Shown in pieces: positions 9,739-20,297 of a DNA stretch of 64,000 bases (the stretch's first letter is position 1; each line of letters opens with the position of its first letter). The translations under genes were made by a program, and so were the position numbers. Source of the DNA: Streptomyces sp. RPA4-2 (GTDB lineage Bacteria > Actinomycetota > Actinomycetes > Streptomycetales > Streptomycetaceae). The stretch spans positions 5,456,001-5,520,000 of the forward strand of contig NZ_CP050975.2 of NCBI RefSeq assembly GCF_012273515.2. The letters run 5' to 3'. The notes under the pieces are model-generated. The model ran no database searches. It was not told the DNA's origin and saw nothing but the letters and a program-made list of their open reading frames with translations.

Positions 9739-10767
9739 ATGAAGCCTGGGAATTCCGTGGAAGCGCGGACCGCGACGCTCGCCGAGATCGCCCGTGAGGC
9801 CGGGGTCTCGGCTCCGACTGTTTCGAAGGTGCTCAACGGCCGCGCCGATGTCGCCCCCGCGACCCGCACCCGGGTCGAGGAACTGCTGCGCGGCCACGGA
9901 TACCGGCGGCGCGGAGGAGAGGGGGGCCGGTCGCCCCTCATCGACCTGGTCTTCCACGAGCTGGAGAGCGCCTGGGCGATGGAGGTCATCCGGGGCGTGG
10001 AGAACGTCGCCCGGGAGGAGGGGCTGAGCGTGGTGCTGTCCGAGAGCGCCGGGCGGCTGACTCCGGGCCGGACCTGGGCCGACCAGGTCGCGGCGCGCCG
10101 CCCGCACGGAGTGATCCTCGTGCTGTCCGGGCTCGACGAGTCCGGGCGCGCGCTGCTGACCAGCAGGTCCGTCCCGTTCGTGGTGATGGATCCGGCCGGT
10201 GACCCGGGTGACGACGTCCCGTCCATCGGGGCCACCAACTGGCAGGGCGGGCTCGCCGCGACGCGTCATCTGATCGAGCTCGGTCACACCCGGATCGGCG
10301 CGATCACCGGACCCTCGCAGATGATGTGCAGCCGCGCCCGGGTCGACGGCTACCGGGCGGCGCTGGAGACGGCGGGGCTGCCCGTCGACTCCGGGCTGAT
10401 CCGCCCCGGCACCTTCCACCACGAGAGCGGCTACCGGGCCGGACTCGACCTCCTGCGCATGACCGACCGGCCCACGGCCGTCTTCGCCGGCAACGACCTC
10501 CAGGCGCTCGGCCTCTACGAGGCGGCCCGCGAGCTGGGGCTGCGCGTCCCCGAGGACCTGAGCGTCGTCGGCTTCGACGATCTGCCGGTGGCGCGCTGGG
10601 TGGGGCCGCCGCTGACGACCGTACGGCAGCCGCTCATGGAGATGGCCGAGGCGGCGGCGAAGCTGGTGCTCGAACTGGGCCGTCAGGAAAGGCCCGCGGC
10701 CGGAACGCGGATGGAGCTGGCGACCAGCCTGGTCGTCCGCAGCAGCACGGGGGCGCCTCCGGCGTGA
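9739..10767 (+). CDS. LacI-family transcriptional repressor of the sugar cluster
   Basis: This is a 342-residue LacI/GalR protein. The N-terminal helix-turn-helix reads TLAEIAREAGVSAPTVSKVLNG with the usual hinge helix after it. The rest is a periplasmic-binding-type effector domain (GVILVLSGLDESG, TAVFAGNDLQALGLYEAA, LSVVGFDDLPVARWV). It is divergent from the binding-protein operon and is presumed to release DNA when the imported oligosaccharide or a derivative binds. It probably recognises the CGAA-N3-TTCG sites in the intergenic region and may control itself. Confidence 0.93.
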   Translation: MKPGNSVEARTATLAEIAREAGVSAPTVSKVLNGRADVAPATRTRVEELLRGHGYRRRGGEGGRSPLIDLVFHELESAWAMEVIRGVENVAREEGLSVVLSESAGRLTPGRTWADQVAARRPHGVILVLSGLDESGRALLTSRSVPFVVMDPAGDPGDDVPSIGATNWQGGLAATRHLIELGHTRIGAITGPSQMMCSRARVDGYRAALETAGLPVDSGLIRPGTFHHESGYRAGLDLLRMTDRPTAVFAGNDLQALGLYEAARELGLRVPEDLSVVGFDDLPVARWVGPPLTTVRQPLMEMAEAAAKLVLELGRQERPAAGTRMELATSLVVRSSTGAPPA

Positions 10768-10817
10768 GCGGTGAGAGTGCACCCTCCGTGCCTGTCGAAG
10801 CCTGTCGATCGTGCCGT

Positions 10818-10828
10818 CGAAACTTTCG
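10818..10828. promoter_or_regulatory. Third CGAA-N3-TTCG site (CGAAACTTTCG)
   Basis: This is a perfect 11-base CGAA-ACT-TTCG element 51 bases after the LacI stop and 136 bases before the LCP gene. The same sequence is known upstream of streptomycete xylanase and cellulase genes. Here it may be an auxiliary operator for the LacI protein or control the LCP gene. Confidence 0.5.
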
Positions 10829-10963
10829 GACAGGGGCGGCGGCGTTCGGTGCCTGCCGTGCCTGCCGTGCCTGCGGTGTCCGTGGGGTGATGGCGGTCTG
10901 AGAAAAGTGAGATTTTCCGAAGAAAAGCTCCCTCCGCGTCATTGCTCGACATAATTCGCACTT

Positions 10964-12022
10964 ATGTTCCTCGTCGTGACGGAACACGACGAGAGCGGGG
11001 ACGGGACGGAGCCGGTGGTCCGGCGGCGGGTGCTGAAGGCCGTCGGCCTCACCCTGGCCGGAGTCCTGGTGCTGGGCATCGGCACGGCGGGCTGGGCCTA
11101 CTGGCACCTGAACCACAACATCAGGAGCGTCGACATCGACGGGGCGCTCGGCGACAACCGCCCGGCGAAAGCGGTACCGACACCCTCCTCGTCCGCGTCC
11201 GTCTCCCCGCTGCCGAGCGGGTCCCTGAACATCCTGGTCCTCGGCTCCGACTCGCGCAGCGGGAAGGCGAACGCCGAACTCGGCGGCGGCGACAGCACGG
11301 GCGCACGTTCGGACACGGCGATGGTCGTCCACATCGACGAGGGCCGCACCACGGCGACCGTGGTGAGCATCCCCCGGGACACCCTGGTGACCCGCCCGTC
11401 CTGCCCGACCCCGTCCGGCGGGACCACCTCGGTGGCGTACGGCACGATGTTCAACAGCGCGTACGCGCTCGGCGGACCGGTCTGCGCCGTGAAGACCGTC
11501 GAGTCCCTGACGGGCGTCCGCATGGACCACTACCTGGAGATCGACTTCTCGGGCTTCGCGAAGCTGGTGAACGCGCTCGGCGGGGTCACGGTCACGACGG
11601 ACGAGGACATCGACGACGACCAGAGTCATCTGCGCCTGAAGGCGGGCACCCATCTCCTGGACGGCACCCAGGCCCTGGCGCTGGCCCGTACCCGGCACGG
11701 CATAGGCGACGGCAGCGACCTCGGCCGCATCGGGCTCCAGCAGAAGCTGGTCAAGGCACTGCTGGAACAGATCTCCTCGACGTCCCTGCTGACCAGCCCC
11801 GCCCAGCTCTACCAGGTCGCCGACGCGGTCACCGGCAGCCTCACCACGGACACCGGCCTCGACTCCCTCGGCGAACTGACGAAGCTCGGCCAGAGCCTCA
11901 GGTCCCTCTCCGCCGACCACGTCAGGACGGTCATGATGCCGGTGGTGACGGCTCCCTCGGACGCCAACCGGGTGGTGGCGCGCGAGCCGGCGGCGGGCGA
12001 GCTGTGGGCGTCGCTCAAGTGA
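10964..12022 (+). CDS. LytR-CpsA-Psr (LCP) family cell-wall ligase
   Basis: LCP enzymes attach glycopolymers such as teichoic or teichuronic acids to peptidoglycan from lipid carriers on the outside of the membrane. The 352-residue protein has a short cytoplasmic tail, one membrane helix (about residues 27-47), a Ser/Pro linker and the LCP domain with NILVLGSDSRSG, the Asp/Arg-containing SDTAMVVHID and VSIPRDTLV, and ALALARTRHGIGDGSD. An ATG at 10964 follows a CATAAT hexamer (10950-10955) by 8 bases, so a leaderless transcript is possible. The in-frame GTG at 10976 is an alternative start. The end overlaps the convergent methyltransferase gene by 8 bases. Confidence 0.9.
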   Translation: MFLVVTEHDESGDGTEPVVRRRVLKAVGLTLAGVLVLGIGTAGWAYWHLNHNIRSVDIDGALGDNRPAKAVPTPSSSASVSPLPSGSLNILVLGSDSRSGKANAELGGGDSTGARSDTAMVVHIDEGRTTATVVSIPRDTLVTRPSCPTPSGGTTSVAYGTMFNSAYALGGPVCAVKTVESLTGVRMDHYLEIDFSGFAKLVNALGGVTVTTDEDIDDDQSHLRLKAGTHLLDGTQALALARTRHGIGDGSDLGRIGLQQKLVKALLEQISSTSLLTSPAQLYQVADAVTGSLTTDTGLDSLGELTKLGQSLRSLSADHVRTVMMPVVTAPSDANRVVAREPAAGELWASLK

Positions 12023-12602
12023 CCGTGTACGTCAGCAGATAGCGCCAGTAGAGGAGTTGGCGGACGCGGGCGCCCGGCAGCAGGCGGTCCGCCTCGTCGC
12101 GGACGGCGGCGAGCGACATCCGCGGCACGCGCACCGGCGCCGGGACCACCGCGGGCCCGCTCCCGCGCAGCCGTTCGCCCGCCGACACCCCGGCCCTGAC
12201 CACCGCGTTGGCGGGCACGGCCGCGAGGTCCCACCAGCTGTGCCCCGCGTAGCAGCCCAGCACCAGAAGCACCCCGCCGGGCGCCAGCGCGTCGCGGAAC
12301 CTGGTCACCGTGCGGAAGGGCATGTGGTGCAGGCTCGCGAGGCAGGTGATGACGTCGTAGTGCGCCTTCGGCAGCGCGGCGGAGGCGGCGTCCGTCCGCC
12401 GGAACCGGGGCCCGCCGCCGATCCGTTCGGCCACGGCGATCACCTCCGCGGACGGGTCGACGGCGTCCACCTCGTAGCCGTGCGCGGCGAGCCGCCGCGC
12501 GAAGCGGCCGGTGCCGCAGCCGACGTCCAGCGCGGTGCGCCCGTGACCGGGCAGTTTCCGCAGCAGGAGCCGGTGGTAGTGGTCGTTGTGGTCGAAGGGC
12601 AT
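12015..12602 (-). CDS. Class I SAM-dependent methyltransferase
   Basis: This 195-residue protein has the Rossmann-type SAM-binding motif ALDVGCGTGRFARRL near residues 25-39, the acidic strand-2 end VDAVDPS, and the motif YDVITCLASLHHMPF, as in small-molecule methyltransferases of the type 11 group. I preferred ATG 12602 (MPFDHNDHYH) because this start is common in relatives; a GTG at 12620 would add six residues. The substrate is unknown. It is convergent with the LCP gene and overlaps it by 8 bases. Confidence 0.85.
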   Translation of the reverse strand: MPFDHNDHYHRLLLRKLPGHGRTALDVGCGTGRFARRLAAHGYEVDAVDPSAEVIAVAERIGGGPRFRRTDAASAALPKAHYDVITCLASLHHMPFRTVTRFRDALAPGGVLLVLGCYAGHSWWDLAAVPANAVVRAGVSAGERLRGSGPAVVPAPVRVPRMSLAAVRDEADRLLPGARVRQLLYWRYLLTYTVT

Positions 12603-12782
12603 ACGGGAAAACTCGCACACGGCGGGTACGGACGGTAGTGCTCCCAGGACAGCCGTCCTTCAGCTGTCCACCGGCCGCCCCAGGCGCTGCGGGAACTGTC
12701 CCGTCAGCCGCCCGGGGAGCCTTCGGGAAGGCAAACCGTCCGGCAACGCCCGAAAAGAATCTTCGAGGTTTTCCGGGGACGG

Positions 12783-12806
12783 TGTCGAAACCGGCGCCCT
12801 CCGATC
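12783..12806 (+). promoter_or_regulatory. Candidate ECF42-type promoter ahead of the DGPF gene
   Basis: TGTCGA (12783-12788) and CGATC (12802-12806) are separated by 13 bases, 56 bases ahead of the DGPF start. They match, from memory, the -35 and -10 elements described for ECF42 sigma factors, whose only known targets are DGPF genes. This suggests autoregulation by the sigma factor encoded downstream. Confidence 0.55.
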
Positions 12807-12861
12807 GACGCAGGGATGAGAGGCGGGGAGAAGCCCCGCCCTCCGCACCGAAGGAGCCACC

Positions 12862-13218
12862 ATGCCCCGCTATCTGTCCCTGGTCCGTATCGACGAGACC
12901 ACCGCCCCCGCCGAGGGCCCGAGCCCCGAGCTGATGCAGCGGATGGGCGAGCTGATCGAGGAGATCACCAAGGCGGGGGTCATGCTCGACACCGCCGGAC
13001 TGACGCCGACCGTCCAGGGCAAGCGGGTGCACTGGGAGGGCGGCCAGCTGTCCGTCACCGACGGCCCCTTCACCGAGTCCAAGGAGGTCGTCGGCGGTTA
13101 CGCGCTCATGCAGTGCAAGGACATGGCCGAGGCACTGGAGTGGACCAAGCGGTTCCTGAAGACGCACGAGGAGCACTGGACCGTGACCTGCGAGGTGCGG
13201 GAGATCGCCGAGGGCTGA
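12862..13218 (+). CDS. DGPF (YCII-related) domain protein
   Basis: This 118-residue protein of the YCII-like alpha/beta-barrel superfamily carries the eponymous motif LSVTDGPFTESKEVVGGY (about residues 55-72). DGPF proteins are the genomic partners and regulatory targets of ECF42 sigma factors. Their biochemical role is unclear. Start ATG 12862 follows GAAGGAG at a good distance. The ECF42 gene begins 45 bases after the stop, in the same direction. Confidence 0.92.
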   Translation: MPRYLSLVRIDETTAPAEGPSPELMQRMGELIEEITKAGVMLDTAGLTPTVQGKRVHWEGGQLSVTDGPFTESKEVVGGYALMQCKDMAEALEWTKRFLKTHEEHWTVTCEVREIAEG

Positions 13219-13263
13219 GCGGCGGCTTGGCCCAGCCGGTCCGCTGGTGTCTGATGGTGGGCT

Positions 13264-14532
13264 GTGGAACAGCAGCCCACCGTCACCCCGTCCGGTGCCG
13301 ACGAGACCGTGGAGACGATCTTCCGGATCGAGTCGCCCCGGATCATCGCCGGCGTCACCCGTGTCGTCCGGGACGTCGGCATCGCCGAGGAACTGGCCCA
13401 GGACGCCCTCGTCGCGGCGCTGGAGCAGTGGCCACGGGACGGAGTACCGGACAACCCCGGCGCCTGGCTCATGGCCACGGCCAAGCACCGGGCCATCGAC
13501 CTGGTACGCCGCCGGGAGCGCTACGCGCGCAAGCTGGAGGAGATCGGGCGCGACCTGGAGGCGACCGTCCCCTTCGAGGAACCCTCCGACCCGGACGACA
13601 TCGACGACGACCTGCTCCGGCTCGTGTTCACCGCCTGCCACCCGGTGCTGTCCGCTCAGGCCCGCATCGCCCTCACGCTGCGCCTGCTCGGCGGGCTGAC
13701 CACGCCCGAGATCGCCCGCGCCTTCCTCGCGCCGGAGGCGACGATCGCCCAGCGCATCGTGCGCGCCAAACGGACGCTGGCGACGAAGGGGGTCCCCTTC
13801 GAAGTCCCCTACGGCCCGGACCGGGAGAGCCGGCTCGGCTCGGTCCTCGAGGTCATCTACCTCGTCTTCAACGAGGGGTACGCGGCCACGGCCGGCGACG
13901 ACCTGCTGCGCCCCGCGCTGTGCGAGGAGGCACTCCGGCTGGCCCGCGTCCTCGCCGAACTGATGCCCAAGGAGCCCGAGGTGCACGGGCTCGCCGCGCT
14001 GCTGGAGCTCCAGGAGTCCCGCGCCGCCGCCCGCACCGGGCCCTCGGGCGAGCCGGTCCTCCTCAGGGACCAGAACCGCCGCCGCTGGAACCGCCTGCTG
14101 ATCCACCGCGGTTTCGCCGCCCTGGCCCGCGCGAACGCCGTCACCACGCGCGCCCCGGGTCCGTACGCCCTCCAGGCCGCCATCGCCGCCAGCCACGCCC
14201 AGGCATACACGTACGAGGACACGGACTGGCGGCAGATCGCCACCCTGTACGGGCTCCTCGCGGCCCGCTCCCCGTCGCCCGTCGTCGAACTCAACCGTGC
14301 CGTCGCCGTCTCGATGGCGGACGGCCCCGGCCCCGCCCTGGCCATCGTCGACACGCTCGCGGCCGAACCCGCCCTGCGCGACTACCACCTGCTGCCCAGC
14401 GTCCGCGGGGACCTGCTCGCCCGGCTGGGACGCACGCGGGAGGCGCGGGCGGAGTTCGAGCGGGCCGCGGGCCTGGCCCGCAACGAACGCGAGCGGAAAC
14501 TGCTGGAGGCGCGCGCGAAGGAGTGCCGTTAG
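13264..14532 (+). CDS. ECF42-group RNA polymerase sigma factor with C-terminal extension
   Basis: This 422-residue protein has sigma region 2 (about residues 15-85, with AEELAQDALVAALEQW and TAKHRAIDLVRRR) and sigma region 4 (about 110-170, LTTPEIARAFLAPEATIAQRIVRAKRTL in outline). A long C-terminal TPR-like extension of about 200 residues (FNEGYAAT, LLIHRGFAAL, REARAEFERAAGLA) is the ECF42 hallmark and substitutes for an anti-sigma factor. Start GTG 13264 was chosen as the first sensible codon, though its Shine-Dalgarno is weak. It pairs with the DGPF gene. Confidence 0.92.
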   Translation: MEQQPTVTPSGADETVETIFRIESPRIIAGVTRVVRDVGIAEELAQDALVAALEQWPRDGVPDNPGAWLMATAKHRAIDLVRRRERYARKLEEIGRDLEATVPFEEPSDPDDIDDDLLRLVFTACHPVLSAQARIALTLRLLGGLTTPEIARAFLAPEATIAQRIVRAKRTLATKGVPFEVPYGPDRESRLGSVLEVIYLVFNEGYAATAGDDLLRPALCEEALRLARVLAELMPKEPEVHGLAALLELQESRAAARTGPSGEPVLLRDQNRRRWNRLLIHRGFAALARANAVTTRAPGPYALQAAIAASHAQAYTYEDTDWRQIATLYGLLAARSPSPVVELNRAVAVSMADGPGPALAIVDTLAAEPALRDYHLLPSVRGDLLARLGRTREARAEFERAAGLARNERERKLLEARAKECR

Positions 14533-14547
14533 CGGCGTGCGGTGGCG

Positions 14548-15735
14548 TCAGGCGGAGTGCTGCCGGGCCGGGTGACCGACCAGCATCGTGGGTGCCCCCG
14601 CGACCCTGGTCAGGAAGACGGTCGCGGTGTGCGGGCCCTGCGGCTTGACCTTCCTGCGCAGCTCCTCCGGTTCGACCGCCGAGCCCCGCTTCTTCACGGT
14701 CAGCACGCCGACCTCCCGCTCCCGCAGCAGCGCCCTCAGCTTCTTCACGTTGAAGGGAAGGCGGTCGGTGATCTCGTACGCGGTGGCGTACGGGGTCGGG
14801 CGCAGCGAGTCCGCCGTGATGTACGCGATGGTCTCGTCGAGGAGCCCGCCGTCGAGGTCCTCGGCCACCTCGGCGACCAGATGGGCGCGGATCACGGCGC
14901 CGTCCGGCTCGTAGAGATAGCGCCCGACCGGCCGCACCGAGGGGTCGGGCAGACCCCGGCCGCGCAGGGCACGGGGGCCCGGCAGCAGGGTGGCCCGCAC
15001 CAGACCCGGCTCCGTGCCGAACCACAGCACGGCCTCCTTCACGTCCCCGCCGTCCGAGATCCACTCGGCCTCCGCCTCGGCGGGGACCGTCTCGTGCGGG
15101 ATGCCCGGGGCGATCTTCAGGGCGGCGAGCGGGGCCTTCAGGGCCGCCCCGACCGCCCAGGAGAGCGGCGGTGAGTACGCCTCGGGGTCGAAGATCCGTC
15201 CGCCCGCCCTGCCGCCCCGCCGTGCCGGGTCCACGAAGACGGCGTCGTACGAGGCCGTGTCCACCTCCGTGACGTCCGCCTCGCGCACCTCGATCAGGCC
15301 GGAGAGCCCGAGCGCCTCGGCGTTCGCGCGGGCGGCCGCGGCCGCCAAGGGGTCCCGGTCGACGGCGAGGACGCGGATCCCGGCGCGGGCCAGCGCGATC
15401 GCGTCGCCGCCGATACCGGAGCAGAGGTCGGCGACCGAGCGCACACCGAGCGCGCGCAGACGCTCCGCGCGGTGCGTGGCGACCGTCGTACGGGTCGACT
15501 GCTCGACCCCGTTCGGCGTGAAGAACATCCGGTCCGCGTCCTCGGCGCCGAACTTCGCCGCCGCCCGCTGCCGCAGCCGCGCCTGTCCGAGCGCCGCGGA
15601 CACCAGCTCGGCCGGATGGGTGCGGCGCAGCCGGGTGGCGACGGCCAGCTCCTGGGCCGGGTCGGTGCCGCGCACCTCGTCGAGCAGCGCGTGGCCCTCG
15701 GGGGTGAGCAGGGAGGCGAAGGAGACGTCGTTCAC
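14548..15735 (-). CDS. SAM-dependent methyltransferase with THUMP-like C-terminal domain
   Basis: This 395-residue protein is conserved in actinomycetes. The central Rossmann domain is seen as VADLCSGIGGDAIALARAG with VDRDPLAAAAARANAEALG and the motif YDAVFVDPARRGGR, where the DPAR motif resembles DPPY-type nucleic-acid methyltransferases. The C-terminal half (LPFNVKKLRALLRE, VGVLTVKKRGSAVEPEELRR) corresponds to the THUMP-like domain of this family, so RNA is a likely substrate, though this is unproven. Start GTG 15735 was chosen because the upstream open frame is a shadow. Confidence 0.85.
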   Translation of the reverse strand: MNDVSFASLLTPEGHALLDEVRGTDPAQELAVATRLRRTHPAELVSAALGQARLRQRAAAKFGAEDADRMFFTPNGVEQSTRTTVATHRAERLRALGVRSVADLCSGIGGDAIALARAGIRVLAVDRDPLAAAAARANAEALGLSGLIEVREADVTEVDTASYDAVFVDPARRGGRAGGRIFDPEAYSPPLSWAVGAALKAPLAALKIAPGIPHETVPAEAEAEWISDGGDVKEAVLWFGTEPGLVRATLLPGPRALRGRGLPDPSVRPVGRYLYEPDGAVIRAHLVAEVAEDLDGGLLDETIAYITADSLRPTPYATAYEITDRLPFNVKKLRALLREREVGVLTVKKRGSAVEPEELRRKVKPQGPHTATVFLTRVAGAPTMLVGHPARQHSA

Positions 15736-15835
15736 CGGCCCATTGTCGGTCAGTGTGGGCCAGTCGGTGGACGGTGCGCGTCCGGTCGCGGTGTCGGGGG
15801 CCCCTACGGGCCGTGACCTGGGAGGATCCGACACC

Positions 15836-16008
<173 letters not shown>

Positions 16009-16012
<4 letters not shown>

Positions 16013-16818
16013 GAGGCGGGTCGCCGGCTCCGGCCGCCCGATTGCGTGCGCGGGCGGCCGCCGCGTCGGCCGCAGTGCTCGCCGCGGTCCTGCTGGCCGG
16101 CTGCGCCCAGTCCGTGGACCCGATCGAGCGCCTGGGCAAGAAGGCCGCGCAAGAGGTGGGCAGGACCCACCCGCACGGTCCGGCGTCGGCGACGTACCGG
16201 CGCTGGGGGCTGTCCGCCCCGCTCGCCCCGGCACCGCGGCCGCCCGCCCGCAGCGGCGTGCGCCGCGACCGGACGGGGCCGGTCCCCGTCGTCGGCCGCG
16301 TGCCCACCCACGACAGGGTGGTCTTCCTGACCTACGACGACGGCGTCGAGCGCGATCCGCGGTTCGTCGACATGGTCCGTGAACTGCGGCTGCCGGTCAG
16401 CATGTTCCTCACGGACCATGTCGTCGGACCCGGCTACGGCCACTTCGCGCGGCTGCGGGAGGTCGGCGCGAGCGTCCAGAACCACACCCTCGACCACGCC
16501 TCGCTGCGCGGACTGCCGTACGCCGGCCAGCGGGCCGAGATCTGCGGCCAGCAGGACAAGCTCAAGGCCCGCTTCGGCATCCGCCCCCGGCTCTTCCGGC
16601 CCCCCTACGGCACCTACGACGCCACCACCCTGCGCGCCGCCGCCGACTGCGGGGTCGCGGCCGTCGTCCTGGGCAGGGTGCCCGACGCCCACCGGCTGCG
16701 CCCCGGCGACATCCTGTCCGCTTCGGAGGAGCCGAACCTCATCGCGGCGACCACCCGACTCCTCCGCCGCATCCAGGCGGAGGGCTTCACCCCGGCCCGC
16801 CTGGAGAACTACCTCTGA
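16009..16818 (+). CDS. Polysaccharide deacetylase (NodB fold) lipoprotein
   Basis: This 269-residue carbohydrate esterase family 4 protein removes N-acetyl groups from chitin- or peptidoglycan-type polymers with a divalent metal. The N-terminus is a signal peptide with lipobox LLAGC (about residue 32), placing it outside the membrane. The NodB motifs are VFLTYDDGV (catalytic Asp and metal Asp), NHTLDHASL (two metal His) and FRPPYGTYD. A 60-residue Pro/Arg-rich linker separates the anchor from the domain. It starts at GTG 16009, overlapping the small lipoprotein gene. Confidence 0.92.
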
Positions 16819-16860
16819 CCCACCGGACCGGGCGGCACCTTCCGGCGAGGGCAGGCACCC

Positions 16861-16931
16861 TCAGCCCGTCCGGCGTTTGAGGACGAGGCCGTCCAGGCCG
16901 AAGCGGGGGCCTGGGGGCGGCAGCCCCCGGA
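16861..16931. repeat. Dispersed Streptomyces repeat (CAGCCCGTCCGGCGTTTGAG family)
   Basis: The sequence CAGCCCGTCCGGCGTTTGAG at 16862, with the following GACGAGGCCG and a GGCCTGGGGGCGGCAGCCCCC tail in outline, is a member of a repeat found between genes throughout Streptomyces chromosomes. A second copy is at 50681. The remainder of the 338-base gap before groES holds the heat-shock operators. Confidence 0.7.
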
Positions 16932-16985
16932 GCGACGCCCGCACCGGCGAACGGTGCCCAGAACTCCACGCCACGCCGCAGGCCT

Positions 16986-17012
16986 TTGGCACTCCGCTTG
17001 ACCGAGTGCTAA
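16986..17012. promoter_or_regulatory. CIRCE operator 1 (HrcA binding) overlapping the groES promoter
   Basis: TTGGCACTC - 9 bases - GAGTGCTAA is a near-consensus CIRCE element, the binding site of the HrcA heat-shock repressor. Its spacer contains TTGACC (16998-17003), the -35 box of the promoter reading toward groES, so HrcA binding would block RNA polymerase directly. Confidence 0.93.
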
Positions 17013-17027
17013 TCGCGGTCATAGTCT
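16998..17027 (+). promoter_or_regulatory. groESL vegetative promoter
   Basis: TTGACC (16998-17003) and TAGTCT (17022-17027) are separated by 18 bases and fit the major sigma factor HrdB consensus. The promoter is flanked and overlapped by two CIRCE operators. Confidence 0.75.
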
Positions 17028-17032
17028 CAGGC

Positions 17033-17059
17033 CTGGCACTCCCCACTGGAGAGTGCCAA
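17033..17059. promoter_or_regulatory. CIRCE operator 2
   Basis: CTGGCACTC - 9 bases - GAGTGCCAA is a second HrcA-type inverted repeat just downstream of the -10 box, near the expected transcript start, giving a double operator as in other streptomycete groESL operons. Confidence 0.9.
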
Positions 17060-17156
17060 TAGCGACGGGCAGGTCCGGCACCCGCGACGACGGATCCACC
17101 TGGTCGCCACCTCAGACAGTTAACCCCGTGAGATCTCCGAAGGGGGAGGTCGGATC

Positions 17157-17465
17157 GTGACGACCACCAGCTCCAAGGTTGCCATCAAGCCGCTCGAGGA
17201 CCGTGTCGTGGTCCAGCCGCTGGACGCCGAGCAGACCACGGCCTCTGGCCTGGTCATCCCGGACACCGCGAAGGAGAAGCCCCAGGAGGGCGTCGTCCTG
17301 GCCGTGGGCCCGGGCCGCTTCGAGAACGGCGAGCGCCTGCCGCTCGACGTCAGCACCGGCGACATCGTGCTGTACAGCAAGTACGGCGGCACCGAGGTGA
17401 AGTACAACGGCGAGGAGTACCTCGTCCTCTCGGCCCGCGACGTGCTCGCGATCATCGAGAAGTAA
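17157..17465 (+). CDS. groES: GroES co-chaperonin
   Basis: This is the 102-residue 10-kDa chaperonin that caps GroEL. It has the family signature [19 protein letters not shown], the mobile loop region [18 protein letters not shown], and [21 protein letters not shown] near the C-terminus. Start GTG 17157 follows GGGGGAGG. It is the first gene of a heat-shock operon with groEL1 114 bases downstream, controlled by two CIRCE elements. Confidence 0.98.
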   Translation: MTTTSSKVAIKPLEDRVVVQPLDAEQTTASGLVIPDTAKEKPQEGVVLAVGPGRFENGERLPLDVSTGDIVLYSKYGGTEVKYNGEEYLVLSARDVLAIIEK

Positions 17466-17570
17466 TTCACCACAGTTCTGCAGTGAACTGCGCCCCTGGC
17501 CCCCGCGACCTTATGAAGCCGGGCGCTGGGGGCGCGGTTCGTTTTCACCCACGTTTTCCGAGAGGGCTGA

Positions 17571-19208
<1,638 letters not shown>

Positions 19209-19259
19209 CGCACCCGGTCGGACGCCCGCACCGGCAGGCGTCCACACCGGTGGACAGCA

Positions 19260-19296
19260 CTGAGGCCCAGCTCCCTTCGGGGATGCTGGGCCTCAG
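19260..19296 (+). terminator. groESL terminator hairpin
   Basis: A perfect 12-base stem CTGAGGCCCAGC / GCTGGGCCTCAG with a 13-base loop lies 52 bases after groEL1. There is no U-run, as is usual in Streptomyces. It also faces the convergent SDR gene. Confidence 0.8.
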
Positions 19297-19393
19297 CGCT
19301 GTGGCGGGCACGTACGGGCCCTACCGTCCCGCTGCTCCACCGCCGTACCGCTCCACCGCCGTACTGTTCCCGCTGTTCCCTGGCTGCGCTGTT

Positions 19394-20167
19394 CTACTGC
19401 GGCCCGTACTTGCGCCCCGTCTTCGACGTGATCCCGCCCAGCAGCCCGCGCGGCGCCACCTTCACCACACCCATCAGCGCCTTGTACCGCGGGTCGGGGA
19501 TGGACAGCGACTTGCCGCGGGCCAGGTCCGCGAGCGCCGCCGCGACCAGCTTGTCCGCGTCGAGCCACATCCAGTTCGGGATGTTGTCCGTGCCCATCCC
19601 GGCGCGCTGGTGGAACTCGGTGCGCACGAAGCCCGGGGCCAGCGCCATCAGCCGTACGCCACTGCCCGCCAGGTCCCTCGCCGCGCCCTGCGTGAACTGC
19701 ACGACCCACGCCTTGGACGCCCCGTACGTACCCCGCGGGACGAACGCGGCCACCGACGCCACATTGACGACCCCGCCCCGGCCGCGCTCCCGCATGGCCG
19801 CGGTCGCCGCCGACGTCAGCCGCAGCACCGCCTCGCAGTGCACCTTGAGCATCGTCAGCTCGTCGGCCATCGACACCTCGAGATAGCGGCCCTTGTTGCC
19901 GAAACCGGCGTTGTTGATCAGCAGGTCGACCGGGTTCCTGCGGTCGCTCAGCCGCCTGGCCACCGTCTCGATGCCGTCGTCCGTCGCCAGGTCGGCCGTC
20001 AGCACCTCCGCCTCGATGCCGTGCCGGTCGTGCAGTTCCGTCGCCTGCTCGGCCAGGCGCTCGGTGTCGCGCGCCACCAGCACGAGGTTGTGGCCGTCAG
20101 CCGCGAGGCGGCGCGCGAAGGCGGCGCCGATGCCCGCGGTCGATCCCGTAATCAGAGCCGTTGTCAT
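19394..20167 (-). CDS. Short-chain dehydrogenase/reductase
   Basis: This 257-residue classical SDR enzyme binds NAD(P)H. The cofactor motif is GSTAGIG (residues 8-14), followed by NNAGFG (85-90). The catalytic residues are S138, Y148 and K152 in the pattern S...YGASK. Basic residues after strand 2 (VARDTERL) suggest NADPH preference. The substrate is unknown. It is convergent with groEL1 and transcribed in the same direction as the MOSC gene on its far side. Confidence 0.92.
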   Translation of the reverse strand: MTTALITGSTAGIGAAFARRLAADGHNLVLVARDTERLAEQATELHDRHGIEAEVLTADLATDDGIETVARRLSDRRNPVDLLINNAGFGNKGRYLEVSMADELTMLKVHCEAVLRLTSAATAAMRERGRGGVVNVASVAAFVPRGTYGASKAWVVQFTQGAARDLAGSGVRLMALAPGFVRTEFHQRAGMGTDNIPNWMWLDADKLVAAALADLARGKSLSIPDPRYKALMGVVKVAPRGLLGGITSKTGRKYGPQ

Positions 20168-20297
20168 GGCCCAAGGCTAGTGACCTGACCAGGCGCACCG
20201 CGCCCCCGCCTCCCGGTCCCCGGCCCCGCTCCACGCGTGCCGCGCGGCCGGTGTCGCGGCCGTCACCGACCGTGTCCCGCGCGTGCCGCCGCGACCG

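Noticed and set aside
17482..17535. Hairpin between groES and groEL1 as an attenuator
   Set aside because: The complementary segments around GCGCCCCTGGCCCC and GGCGCTGGGGGCG match only partially, so no strong regulatory structure can be claimed.
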